A DNA stretch of 34,145 nucleotides from a virus: the IMG/VR virus record IMGVR_UViG_3300034418_009637, positions 1 to 34,145 of that record; one strand, given 5' to 3'. The notes beneath the pieces were generated by a model, which did no database searches, was not told the origin of the DNA, and saw nothing but the letters and a program-made list of their open reading frames with translations. A program made the translations under genes and the position numbers. Shown here in pieces: positions 5,648 to 11,202 of the stretch. Positions within the stretch are counted from its first letter, which is position 1, and every line of letters begins with the position of its first letter.

Positions 5648-5940
5648 GCTTTGCGGATGAGTTTGATGATTTCCTTCCCGGCCTCGGTCAGGCTGTAAAA
5701 CCGGGCGTGACGGCGGGGCGCGTTTTCGCGCGTCTCCCATGTCATCAGCCCCTTTTCTTCCAGTTGACCGCAAAGCACGCAGGTCGAGGTCCGGTTGATC
5801 CGGAGGATTTTCGCAAGGTCGTTGCTCGTGATCCCCGGCTGAAAGTTGACGGCCAGCAAAGCGACAGCCTGCCGGATGGTGGTGATTCCTACGGTCGTCA
5901 GCATCTGAAACGCCGTGATTCGTTCGATGTCTTTTTTCAT
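5644..5940 (-). CDS. MarR/winged-helix transcriptional regulator
   Basis: This 98-residue protein shows a winged helix-turn-helix: ITTIRQAVALLAVNFQPGITSNDLAKILRINRTSTCVLCGQLEEKGLMTW, then a wing with ENAPRRHARFYSLTEAGKEIIKLI. The YSLTEAGKEII ending is characteristic of MarR/PadR-type regulators. It should bind DNA as a dimer and might switch early transcription. The start ATG 5940 carries an A/C-rich leader without a Shine-Dalgarno site. It is followed with overlap by the small basic gene. Whether it acts as repressor or activator is not visible. Confidence 0.8.
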   Translation of the reverse strand: MKKDIERITAFQMLTTVGITTIRQAVALLAVNFQPGITSNDLAKILRINRTSTCVLCGQLEEKGLMTWETRENAPRRHARFYSLTEAGKEIIKLIRKA

Positions 5941-5960
5941 TGGTTGTTTCTTGGTTTTGG

Positions 5961-6695
5961 TTATGCGATTTCCTCAATCTCCGGTTCTTCCGGTTGTTCT
6001 TCCTCTTCCTCGTCGTCGAGGTTGAGCATGGGCACGAGGCGAGCCCGTGCTGCCTGATATTCGGCCATGAACTCCCCCAAGGCGTCTTCTGCCCGCTTGG
6101 TGTAGTCGTCTCGGCGAACCTCGATTGTGTGGCTTCTCACCCCCGGAAAATAGGAGTGGAAGAACCAAACATCGGCCCCAGACTTGGCCAAGGAAAAGTG
6201 GACTTGCCCCAGGTGCTCGTCAGGCACCCGGTTTTCCCGGATCGTTTTGATGTGGTTTTTCAAGCACTTGCATTTGACCTCAAGCCCCCATTCCATGCGC
6301 CCGGCGGTGTTGATCTCGTCGGCAGTGCAGGATGAGCCGTCAGGCGAGAATCCGAAGAAACCATCGGCGGCGATGACGAAGCCGACCGCTTTGACGTCCA
6401 GCCCGGTGTTGCTCTCGAAGTCCTCGATGGCCTCGGCCTCGAATTGGTTGCCGTGGTCAGTGAAGCGGTTGCCGAAGAATTTCCGGCCCGTGTAGAGCTC
6501 GCTCTCGTCGTCGAGGTGGCCTTCGGGGATGTAGAGCTCGGCCAGAAGCGCGTCCATGTAGTCGAACCGCTGGGCTGACAGCGCAGCCCGTGCCGGGGTG
6601 ATGATGTGCTTCGCATCGCTGGCGGTCGGGCGTCCTTGTCGGACGGCGAACCACTCCGCGGAGCGTTGTTCAAGGTGTGGTATTGCTCGGATCAT
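5961..6695 (-). CDS. YqaJ-type exonuclease (PD-(D/E)XK)
   Basis: This 244-residue nuclease has the YqaJ order: EQRSAEWFAVRQGRPTASDA near the N-terminus, a Glu-containing HGNQFEAEAIEDF helix (about 81-93), D119 in GFSPDG and E139-x-K141 in GLEVKC. With RecT it should form an exonuclease/annealase recombination pair acting on double-strand ends. ATG 6695 is chosen over ATG 6716 because it overlaps the upstream stop as ATGA and has the A/C-rich leader used by several genes here. The C-terminus is an acidic Glu run (DDEEEEEQPEEPEIEEIA). Confidence 0.88.
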   Translation of the reverse strand: MIRAIPHLEQRSAEWFAVRQGRPTASDAKHIITPARAALSAQRFDYMDALLAELYIPEGHLDDESELYTGRKFFGNRFTDHGNQFEAEAIEDFESNTGLDVKAVGFVIAADGFFGFSPDGSSCTADEINTAGRMEWGLEVKCKCLKNHIKTIRENRVPDEHLGQVHFSLAKSGADVWFFHSYFPGVRSHTIEVRRDDYTKRAEDALGEFMAEYQAARARLVPMLNLDDEEEEEQPEEPEIEEIA

Positions 6696-7084
6696 TGGTT
6701 TGTTTCTTTCGTGCATGGGTTTCCGTCGTTAAATCGGGAGAACGGTCTGTCATTCCACCGCCATCCTCCCAGCTCGTCAAATCGGATTTTGATATTCTGA
6801 GCAAGGAAAAAGCCCCAGCTCGTGACGGTCTGGATCATGTCGCAGTCGCCATCGTAATCGAGGAACCAAAGCGCGTTCGGCGGAATGTCCTCGGGACATG
6901 ACCAATACTTCGGATCAGGCACATAAGGCGGCATCGTCGGGAATGGCGCCCAAGGTTGACCCGGTTTGACTTTCGTGAAGTCGCATCCTTTCCAGCCAGC
7001 AAGGTTGTTGCAGGGAATAATGACGCTATCAAATTCGTTTACGTCAAACTGACTCGGCATGCGGTCGGTGATCCACTCGTTCAC
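6692..7084 (-). CDS. Hypothetical Trp/Pro-rich protein
   Basis: This 130-residue protein is not recognised. It is rich in Trp, Pro and Asp (PGQPWAPFPTMPPYVPDPKYWSCPEDIPPNALWFLDYDGD) and lacks helices of note. No signal or membrane segment is seen. It lies between the coiled-coil gene and the YqaJ exonuclease, overlapping each by 4 nt, so it may be an accessory to recombination. The GTG start at 7084 follows an AAAGGGGG Shine-Dalgarno site lying inside the upstream gene. Confidence 0.6.
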   Translation of the reverse strand: MNEWITDRMPSQFDVNEFDSVIIPCNNLAGWKGCDFTKVKPGQPWAPFPTMPPYVPDPKYWSCPEDIPPNALWFLDYDGDCDMIQTVTSWGFFLAQNIKIRFDELGGWRWNDRPFSRFNDGNPCTKETNQ

Positions 7085-8070
7085 TTTGCACCCCCTTTCA
7101 GCTCAGCGAATGCCTGATTGAGCGTCGAGGCGAAACGTGCCACCCGCTCGATGTTGTCCGGGTGTTTCAGCCCCTCGCGAGCCTGCCGGAGCGGTGCTAG
7201 GCATGTCCGGAGGGTGTCAAGATAGGCTGCCAGCTCTTCGGCTGGCGTGACGGTTTCCGGTTGGCTCGTCCAGTGCGGCTTGGTTGGTGCGGTATCATCA
7301 TCCGTATGGACGGCGTGAGCCTCGGTTGGCTCAGGACAAGTCGTGTCCCTCGGGGGACAAGTCGTGTCCTTGGCTGGCTCGGCCTCCTTGCGCTGGGCCT
7401 CGGCCTCCTTCCTTGCCCGTTCGGCCTCAGCCTTCAGCTCAGCCTCCCGGAGCATGGCGGCTTTGCGCTCCACCCGGCGGGCAAGCTCGGTTTCGAGAGT
7501 CGCGCATTCCATGACCAGCAGCTTGTGCTCGTCGTGCAGGATGTCCTCGTGCTCGGCCCGGTAGCCATCGACAACGATCCGCGCCCGGTCGATCCCGGCG
7601 TTGATCTCGGTGGCCTCGTCGCTGGCGGCTTTGCGCAGGCTGTCGAGAGTGCGCTTGCCTTTCATCGCGGCCTCGATCCGGGCTTCGGCGTCAGGGTGGG
7701 CAAGTTGGATTTCAGCGAGCGCAGCCCGCTTGATTTGGGCACGCACCACTTTCTTTTGGCTGTCGATCTGCCGCTTGAGCTTCAGCCGGGACTCGGCGGA
7801 GAGCTTCTTCAGCTCCCCGATCCCGCTCACGAGGTGATAAACCTCATCCATCTGCCGGAGGATGTCGGTTTCGGCGGCGGTCAAGTCCTTCTCGAATTTG
7901 GCCAGCCCCTTCACATCATCCTCAGCCTGTCCGAACTCCTCGTCAGTCGACGGCGAGAAATTCAGGCTCTTGATCCGCTCTTCCGCCATGGCGCGGAAGT
8001 CGTCAAAGTTGCTCTTCGTGATCTTGCCGGAGACGGAGACCACGAGGTCCATTTGTTTTGTCGCACTCAT
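7081..8070 (-). CDS. Long coiled-coil recombination-module protein (DUF1351-like)
   Basis: This 329-residue protein begins with a compact segment (about 1-55), followed by a long coiled-coil region (about 60-235) with KAEAERARKEAEAQRKEAE near its end. A Cys-containing tandem DTTCPPR/DTTCPEP repeat, a Thr/Pro-rich linker and a C-terminal helical domain (about 285-329) follow. Position between recT and the exonuclease, and the ADDVKGLAKFEKDL region, resemble phage DUF1351-type proteins whose role is unclear. ATG 8070 shares a base with the recT stop and has a GGGGAGGAG Shine-Dalgarno site. Confidence 0.65.
   Translation of the reverse strand: MSATKQMDLVVSVSGKITKSNFDDFRAMAEERIKSLNFSPSTDEEFGQAEDDVKGLAKFEKDLTAAETDILRQMDEVYHLVSGIGELKKLSAESRLKLKRQIDSQKKVVRAQIKRAALAEIQLAHPDAEARIEAAMKGKRTLDSLRKAASDEATEINAGIDRARIVVDGYRAEHEDILHDEHKLLVMECATLETELARRVERKAAMLREAELKAEAERARKEAEAQRKEAEPAKDTTCPPRDTTCPEPTEAHAVHTDDDTAPTKPHWTSQPETVTPAEELAAYLDTLRTCLAPLRQAREGLKHPDNIERVARFASTLNQAFAELKGGAK
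7334..7369. repeat. Tandem 15-bp dyads, 21 bp apart
   Basis: GGACAAGTCGTGTCC occurs at 7334-7348 and 7355-7369. Each copy is an inverted repeat, GGACA/TGTCC with a 5-nt centre. The 21-bp period keeps the codon frame (DTTCP motifs), so it may be a protein repeat, but the dyad symmetry and two-turn spacing also resemble a pair of operator sites. Confidence 0.5.
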
Positions 8071-9014
8071 TAGACCAGCTCCTCCCCGGTGATGGTTTCG
8101 ATGTCCTCAAGGGCAAAACCGCCCTTCGGGGTCTGGGTGAACACAACCTTGACCCGGTCGCCGTTGAAAAGCTCGTTGAGCTTCCCTGCCATGGTCTTGG
8201 AAAAGGTGTTGAGCTCGACGGTCGCGCCCTGGTCGGTCTGGACCTGACAAGTCCACCACGTTTTGCCGTTCGAGGTCTTCGGCGCTGAGACGTCGAGGAA
8301 GGTGACTTCCTGTTCGTATCGTTCTTTTTTCTGCTGTCCCTTCGGCTTTACCTTCTCAAGCTTGGCTTCCGGCTTAGCTTCCGGTTCCGGTGCTTTGAAG
8401 TCGGCGGCTGCGGAGACTTTCGCCCGCGCCTTGGTCGGTGCCGGGGTGACGTTGCGCAGGCTGGCCTCGTCAAACTCGTCCGGGGAATACACCCCGAGGA
8501 TAACCTCGGGGGCGTGACGGCGTGCCCATTGCCTCGCGCCACGATAGGCAAGCATTTGGTCGCGGTTGGCGATGTTGTCCCAAGGCGAGCCCTTCCCGGT
8601 AGTCTTCCAGTCCCCGACCGTCCCCTCGATGGTGAGGGTGTCGCCTTCGATGGTGCCGCTCACGGTCACCTTTCGCTTGTCGCCCTCCCCGGCGTAGTCG
8701 TAGCGGAGGCGGACCCCCAGCGAGGCTGTCAGGGCTGCGTGGATGAGCTTTCCTTCCCACATGAGCTTGCCATGCACGACAGACGCGCTGTCCATCACGG
8801 CGAAGGGTGAGAGCCCCCAGCGTTGGGCCTGCTCGACCACGCGAAAGCAATTCGCGGCGGTCTCCTCTTTGGTGCTGCCTTTGAGCGTTTGCGGGATAAG
8901 TGAGCTCTCGGCGAGCTTGCTTGCGATCAGGCCCATCTGCTCGAAGGCGCCTTGATCGAAGATCGAAAGCCCGGTTGTCGCGGGCTCGGTCAGTTGGTTG
9001 TTTTCTTGTTCCAT
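8070..9014 (-). CDS. recT: RecT-family single-strand annealing protein
   Basis: This 314-residue protein has the RecT core: NCFRVVEQAQRWGLSPFAVMDSASVVHGKLMWEGKLIHAALTAS (about 55-98), a strand-rich middle, and NRDQMLAYRGARQWARRHAPEVILGVYSPDE. It should anneal single-stranded DNA made by the YqaJ exonuclease. The C-terminal third holds a Lys/Pro/Ala-rich linker and a strand-rich segment (about 240-314) longer than usual for RecT. ATG 9014 is chosen because the similarity begins there; two hairpins lie immediately upstream. Confidence 0.88.
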   Translation of the reverse strand: MEQENNQLTEPATTGLSIFDQGAFEQMGLIASKLAESSLIPQTLKGSTKEETAANCFRVVEQAQRWGLSPFAVMDSASVVHGKLMWEGKLIHAALTASLGVRLRYDYAGEGDKRKVTVSGTIEGDTLTIEGTVGDWKTTGKGSPWDNIANRDQMLAYRGARQWARRHAPEVILGVYSPDEFDEASLRNVTPAPTKARAKVSAAADFKAPEPEAKPEAKLEKVKPKGQQKKERYEQEVTFLDVSAPKTSNGKTWWTCQVQTDQGATVELNTFSKTMAGKLNELFNGDRVKVVFTQTPKGGFALEDIETITGEELV

Positions 9015-9020
9015 ATTTCG

Positions 9021-9073
9021 ATGCCGTTTCTCGGCACCCCGAAAGCCCGCCACTCAATTACGGTGCGCGGGCT
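9021..9073 (-). promoter_or_regulatory. Two hairpins in the recT leader
   Basis: TGCCG/CGGCA (9022-9036 region) forms a 5-bp stem with a 5-nt loop, and AGCCCGC (9044-9050) / GCGGGCT (9067-9073) forms a perfect 7-bp stem with a 16-nt loop. In the leftward transcript the second stem is followed by UUC, too few U residues for a strong terminator, so an attenuator or mRNA-stabilising leader is more likely. The 107-bp gap 9015-9121 has no gene. Confidence 0.4.
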
Positions 9074-9121
9074 GGGGAGTTTGTTTTACGCCGTCTCAAG
9101 GGCGGGCATAGCGTGCCAGGC

Positions 9122-9337
9122 TCACTCGATTCTGCTAAGCTCCGCGAACGGAATTGAAAAGGTGTAGCGCGAATTGTATTGCTTGCTCACCACGACATAA
9201 GAGGAATCCCGTTGGTTTGACTTTCGATCAGGGTAGACAAAAAGCACTTGCGGCTTTGCTCCTCGATTGATGGCCTCTCCGGTTGGAGTCCAAAGAGCTT
9301 GCTGGATTGTTTCTGCGGTGACTTCGTTCGCTGTCAT
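9122..9337 (-). CDS. Small protein of unknown function, first early gene left of the HTH gene
   Basis: This 71-residue protein (MTANEVTAETIQQAL, then VLFVYPDRKSNQRDSSYVVVSKQYNSRYTFSIPFAELSRIE) looks like one helix followed by strands. No family recognised. It is divergent from the HTH gene at 9422, with an 84-bp shared control region between them. A weak promoter (TTTCCA, 16 bp, TATTGT) lies so near the ATG that the mRNA could be almost leaderless. It may be a regulatory or anti-host protein by position. Confidence 0.6.
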   Translation of the reverse strand: MTANEVTAETIQQALWTPTGEAINRGAKPQVLFVYPDRKSNQRDSSYVVVSKQYNSRYTFSIPFAELSRIE

Positions 9338-9421
9338 GGGAGAACAATACGCAATTCGTAGGACTTGGAAAGGAAAAAATAGCGGATTGCGTAAATTTTC
9401 CCCCTGCCCCATCCTCCCGGC
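9338..9421. promoter_or_regulatory. Divergent control region with putative operators
   Basis: Lying between the leftward gene at 9337 and the rightward HTH gene at 9422, this holds a TACG(5)CGTA dyad at 9348-9360 and the 14-mer GCGGATTGCGTAAA at 9382-9395. The same 14-mer recurs exactly at 10706-10719 upstream of another leftward gene. ATTGCGTA is also the core of the dyad on the opposite strand. The pattern suits binding sites of the HTH protein encoded alongside. Confidence 0.5.
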
Positions 9422-9619
9422 ATGACTTGGAACAAATGCCTTGCCCTCGGGCCGACGAAGCTCGCCAATCTCCTCGGTTGCCCCGTCTCGACAGCGCACT
9501 CGTGGATCCGCCGGAGCGGCCCCCCTGAGTGGTTGCGGCCGATTCTGGCAGCTGAGGTAGCCAGAGGGCTCGCGGCTCGCAAGGCGGCTTTTGAGGCGCA
9601 AGCCAGTTGCTCGCGGTAG
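9422..9619 (+). CDS. Cro/YdaS-like helix-turn-helix regulator
   Basis: This 65-residue protein contains GPTKLANLLGCPVSTAHSWIRRSGPPEWLRPILA, a good helix-turn-helix with a Cro/YdaS-type look (recognition helix STAHSWIRR). It is the only plus-strand gene of the shared core and faces away from the early gene at 9337, the standard place for a phage switch regulator. It ends 1 bp before the stop of the convergent gene at 9621. It probably binds the ATTGCGTA elements on either side. Without an integrase, a classical lysogeny role is unproven. Confidence 0.7.
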   Translation: MTWNKCLALGPTKLANLLGCPVSTAHSWIRRSGPPEWLRPILAAEVARGLAARKAAFEAQASCSR

Positions 9620-9620
9620 A

Positions 9621-9752
9621 TCATCGCCCGCCCCCTTTCCGGTCGTCCCACATGTCGCGGAGTGCCTGCGCTGCCGCGCGGACGATAAGCACCACCCCGA
9701 GGATAGACAGCCCGAACGCTCCGGAGAGAGTCACGCTTTCAAGTAGGGTCAT
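9621..9752 (-). CDS. 43-residue single-pass membrane protein
   Basis: This tiny protein has one hydrophobic helix at about 8-26 (LSGAFGLSILGVVLIVRAA) and a charged tail RDMWDDRKGGGR. ATG 9752 overlaps the stop of the preceding gene as ATGA and has an AAAGGAG Shine-Dalgarno site inside that gene. It is the last of three consecutive membrane micro-proteins. It may be a superinfection-exclusion, signalling or holin-like peptide; nothing decides between these. Confidence 0.6.
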   Translation of the reverse strand: MTLLESVTLSGAFGLSILGVVLIVRAAAQALRDMWDDRKGGGR

Positions 9753-9937
9753 ATCCGCTCCTTTCTGCGTTCGCGTTTGAGATAGGCTTTCAGCTCGCGC
9801 TGGGTGCGCTTCCGGCGGTATCGGTCGGCTGTCCTCGCCAAGTTGGCGGCGATCACGAGGAAGCCCAAGGGCGAGATGAGGAAAGCCCCGAGGAAGAGCA
9901 AGGGCTCGTTGGCGAACATTTCGAGGAAGACGCTCAT
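9749..9937 (-). CDS. 62-residue membrane protein with basic tail
   Basis: Residues 12-33 are hydrophobic (PLLFLGAFLISPLGFLVIAA) with a central SP kink, followed by a very basic tail (DRYRRKRTQRELKAYLKRERRKERI) that would stay in the cytoplasm. ATG 9937 overlaps the upstream stop by 4 nt and is preceded by a strong GGAGGTGAG Shine-Dalgarno site. Function unknown. The tail codons also form the Shine-Dalgarno site of the next gene. Confidence 0.65.
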   Translation of the reverse strand: MSVFLEMFANEPLLFLGAFLISPLGFLVIAANLARTADRYRRKRTQRELKAYLKRERRKERI

Positions 9938-10029
9938 TGCTCACCTCCGATCCACAAAAGCAAAAAGAAGATGGCGAGCAAAACCGCGATTTCGGCGATG
10001 TCTTGCCATGAAACTGGTTTTGGTGTCAT
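9934..10029 (-). CDS. 31-residue membrane micro-protein
   Basis: The reading frame MTPKPVSWQDIAEIAVLL then AIFFLLLWIGGEQ is intact, with a hydrophobic helix at about 13-28. It has a GGAGGG Shine-Dalgarno site and ATGA overlaps at both ends, with 10026-10244 upstream and 9749-9937 downstream. Those overlaps make it a real gene despite its size. Function unknown. Confidence 0.6.
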   Translation of the reverse strand: MTPKPVSWQDIAEIAVLLAIFFLLLWIGGEQ

Positions 10030-10244
10030 CGCTGGCCCTCCTTGGTGATGTTCTCGCACATGGCGCGGACCGTCTCAATCGCGTTGTTGAGGAGGGGCGG
10101 CGTCACGGCGGCGCGGATGTAGCGGATGGCGAACCGGAGGTCGTCCCGCTGCCACATGAGCGTCTGCAGCTCGACCGCGGCGTCCTCGATGCTGCCGCCG
10201 TTGGCGACCGATTCGAGGATCTCGTCGATTCTCGTGACGGTCAC
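10026..10244 (-). CDS. Small helical protein, unknown function
   Basis: This 72-residue protein is helical throughout (TRIDEILESVANGGSIEDAAVELQTLMWQRDDLRFAIRYIRAAV, then NNAIETVRAMCENITKEGQR). No family recognised. The GTG start at 10244 overlaps the stop of the upstream 44-residue gene (GTGA) and uses an AAAGGGGG Shine-Dalgarno site within that gene. It leads the cluster of membrane micro-proteins. Confidence 0.6.
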   Translation of the reverse strand: MTVTRIDEILESVANGGSIEDAAVELQTLMWQRDDLRFAIRYIRAAVTPPLLNNAIETVRAMCENITKEGQR

Positions 10245-10375
10245 TTGGCACCCCCTTTCAGAGCTTGGGTGAGCAATCGTTCGACGGCCTCCCCGAGGGG
10301 GATGCCCTGTTGGGCGGCGTAGATCTTGACCGCCTTGTGGGTGTCGGCTGACAGCTTAATTGATTTCGTTTTCAT
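10241..10375 (-). CDS. 44-residue ribbon-helix-helix-like protein
   Basis: The frame MKTKSIKLSADTHKAVKIYA followed by AQQGIPLGEAVERLLTQALKGGAK reads as a complete ribbon-helix-helix: a short basic strand (KSIKLS), helix A (ADTHKAVKIYAAQQ) and helix B (PLGEAVERLLTQAL). It should dimerise and bind operator DNA. The leader is A/C-rich (AACCAACAACCAAAC before ATG). The C-terminal LKGGAK codons double as the Shine-Dalgarno site of the next gene. Confidence 0.68.
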   Translation of the reverse strand: MKTKSIKLSADTHKAVKIYAAQQGIPLGEAVERLLTQALKGGAK

Positions 10376-10388
10376 GTTTGGTTGTTGG

Positions 10389-10640
10389 TTAGTGGTGGAT
10401 TAGGTTAGCCTCGTGGCTGCGGAGGCTGTCGGATGCGAGCCGGATCTCGGCGCGGAGTTCTGAGTCACTGGACAGGACAGCCTGACGGAATCCGCGATCA
10501 GTGCGGAAATCCGCGCCTTGATTAACCCACTCGTCGCGGGCGGCGGCAGATGGGAACGAGTGATAAACTCCGTAACGCTTGCCCGTTTGGGCGGAGATGG
10601 CAATTCCGTTGGTGTAGTTGATTGCGTAGAATTTTTTCAT
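10389..10640 (-). CDS. Small protein, first gene of the leftward early operon
   Basis: This 83-residue protein (MKKFYAINYTNGIAISAQTGKRYG, then HSFPSAAARDEWVNQGADFRTDRGFRQAVLSSDSELRAEIRLA) looks like a small alpha/beta domain; no family recognised with confidence. Its mRNA leader is a long A/C-rich stretch (about 10641-10685) without a Shine-Dalgarno site, downstream of a candidate promoter and the shared 14-mer. This makes it the likely first early gene. Confidence 0.65.
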   Translation of the reverse strand: MKKFYAINYTNGIAISAQTGKRYGVYHSFPSAAARDEWVNQGADFRTDRGFRQAVLSSDSELRAEIRLASDSLRSHEANLIHH

Positions 10641-10686
10641 GGTTGTTTGGTCGTTGTTGTTTCGTCGGGCTTGATTGCCTCTGACG

Positions 10687-10719
10687 TATGAAAGATACAC
10701 AATCTGCGGATTGCGTAAA
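10687..10719 (-). promoter_or_regulatory. Candidate early promoter overlapping the shared 14-mer
   Basis: On the minus strand TTTACG (within the 14-mer, 10719 downward) is followed after 16 bp by TATCTT, each matching 4 of 6 sigma70 consensus bases. A dyad CAATC/GATTG overlaps the -35 element. Transcription from here would give the A/C-rich leader of the gene at 10640. The exact 14-mer recurs at 9382-9395. Confidence 0.35.
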
Positions 10720-10878
10720 GAGGAAAGTTCTGTTTTTTCCCTTTTTCTCCCCAGCCCTTGATTTTCCAAGGAAAAAGGGTTGGACAAGTCCGCCCGGCGC
10801 GGTAGGTTTCGCGCGTCGGAAGTCGCAGTTCCGTGACAGTTTCTTTTCCTTGGTTCGTTGTTTCGTGTCATCAACCAG

Positions 10879-10915
10879 AAAAGCCCCGTTCGAGCTGCGA
10901 CCTCGGCGGGGCCTT
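10879..10915. terminator. Bidirectional intrinsic terminator at the end of the late operon
   Basis: GCCCCG (10883-10888) pairs with CGGGGC (10907-10912). On the minus strand the stem is followed by TTTTCT; on the plus strand by CTTTCCTT. It would stop leftward late transcription about 290 bp after the last late gene and before the early promoter. Confidence 0.7.
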
Positions 10916-11202
10916 TCCTTTTGCGGGGAATGCCCTGGGTTCGCAAGTGACCACCCGCCAAAAGGAAGCTGTCCGGTGCCCACGCTGGACGATAAGCAAG
11001 GACATAAGGCCATGAGGTCGGTGCCGGGAGCGATCCCCATCCGATTGCCCCCGCCCGTCCGAGATGTGGGTCAGGTAAGAGGTGTCAGAGGGTGCCTCCT
11101 CTCATGCGGACGCTGGCGCGATTTGAATCGTTCAGTCATCCGACCCTAGCGGGTAGAGGAGGGTATGGGAGAGATGTGTTCGCGAAGAAAGCTCGGCAGG
11201 CC

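Larger units (their letters stand above)
10641..11202. other. Largest intergenic region: start/stop point of leftward transcription
   Basis: This 562-bp stretch has no convincing gene. It contains the early leader (10641-10685), the shared 14-mer (10706-10719), a hairpin CCTTG/CAAGG around 10758-10774 inside a wider CCAGCCC/GGGTTGG pairing, and the terminator at 10879-10915. The part at 10920-11202 shows nothing recognised. A plus-strand frame at 10688-11149 has poor composition and no start signal. The region could also hold a packaging or attachment site, but none is identifiable. Confidence 0.6.

Noticed and set aside
7261-8073. Plus-strand 270-codon frame
   Set aside because: Shadow of the coiled-coil gene on the minus strand; its Leu/Gly composition reflects GC-rich reverse codons.
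10688-11149. Plus-strand 153-codon frame in the large intergenic region
   Set aside because: It crosses the terminator hairpin, has unusual composition (many Arg, Pro, Cys, Ser), no start signal and no recognisable domain.
11100-11180. tRNA-like T-arm (GATTTGAATCG)
   Set aside because: No acceptor stem, D-arm or anticodon arm could be built around it on either strand.
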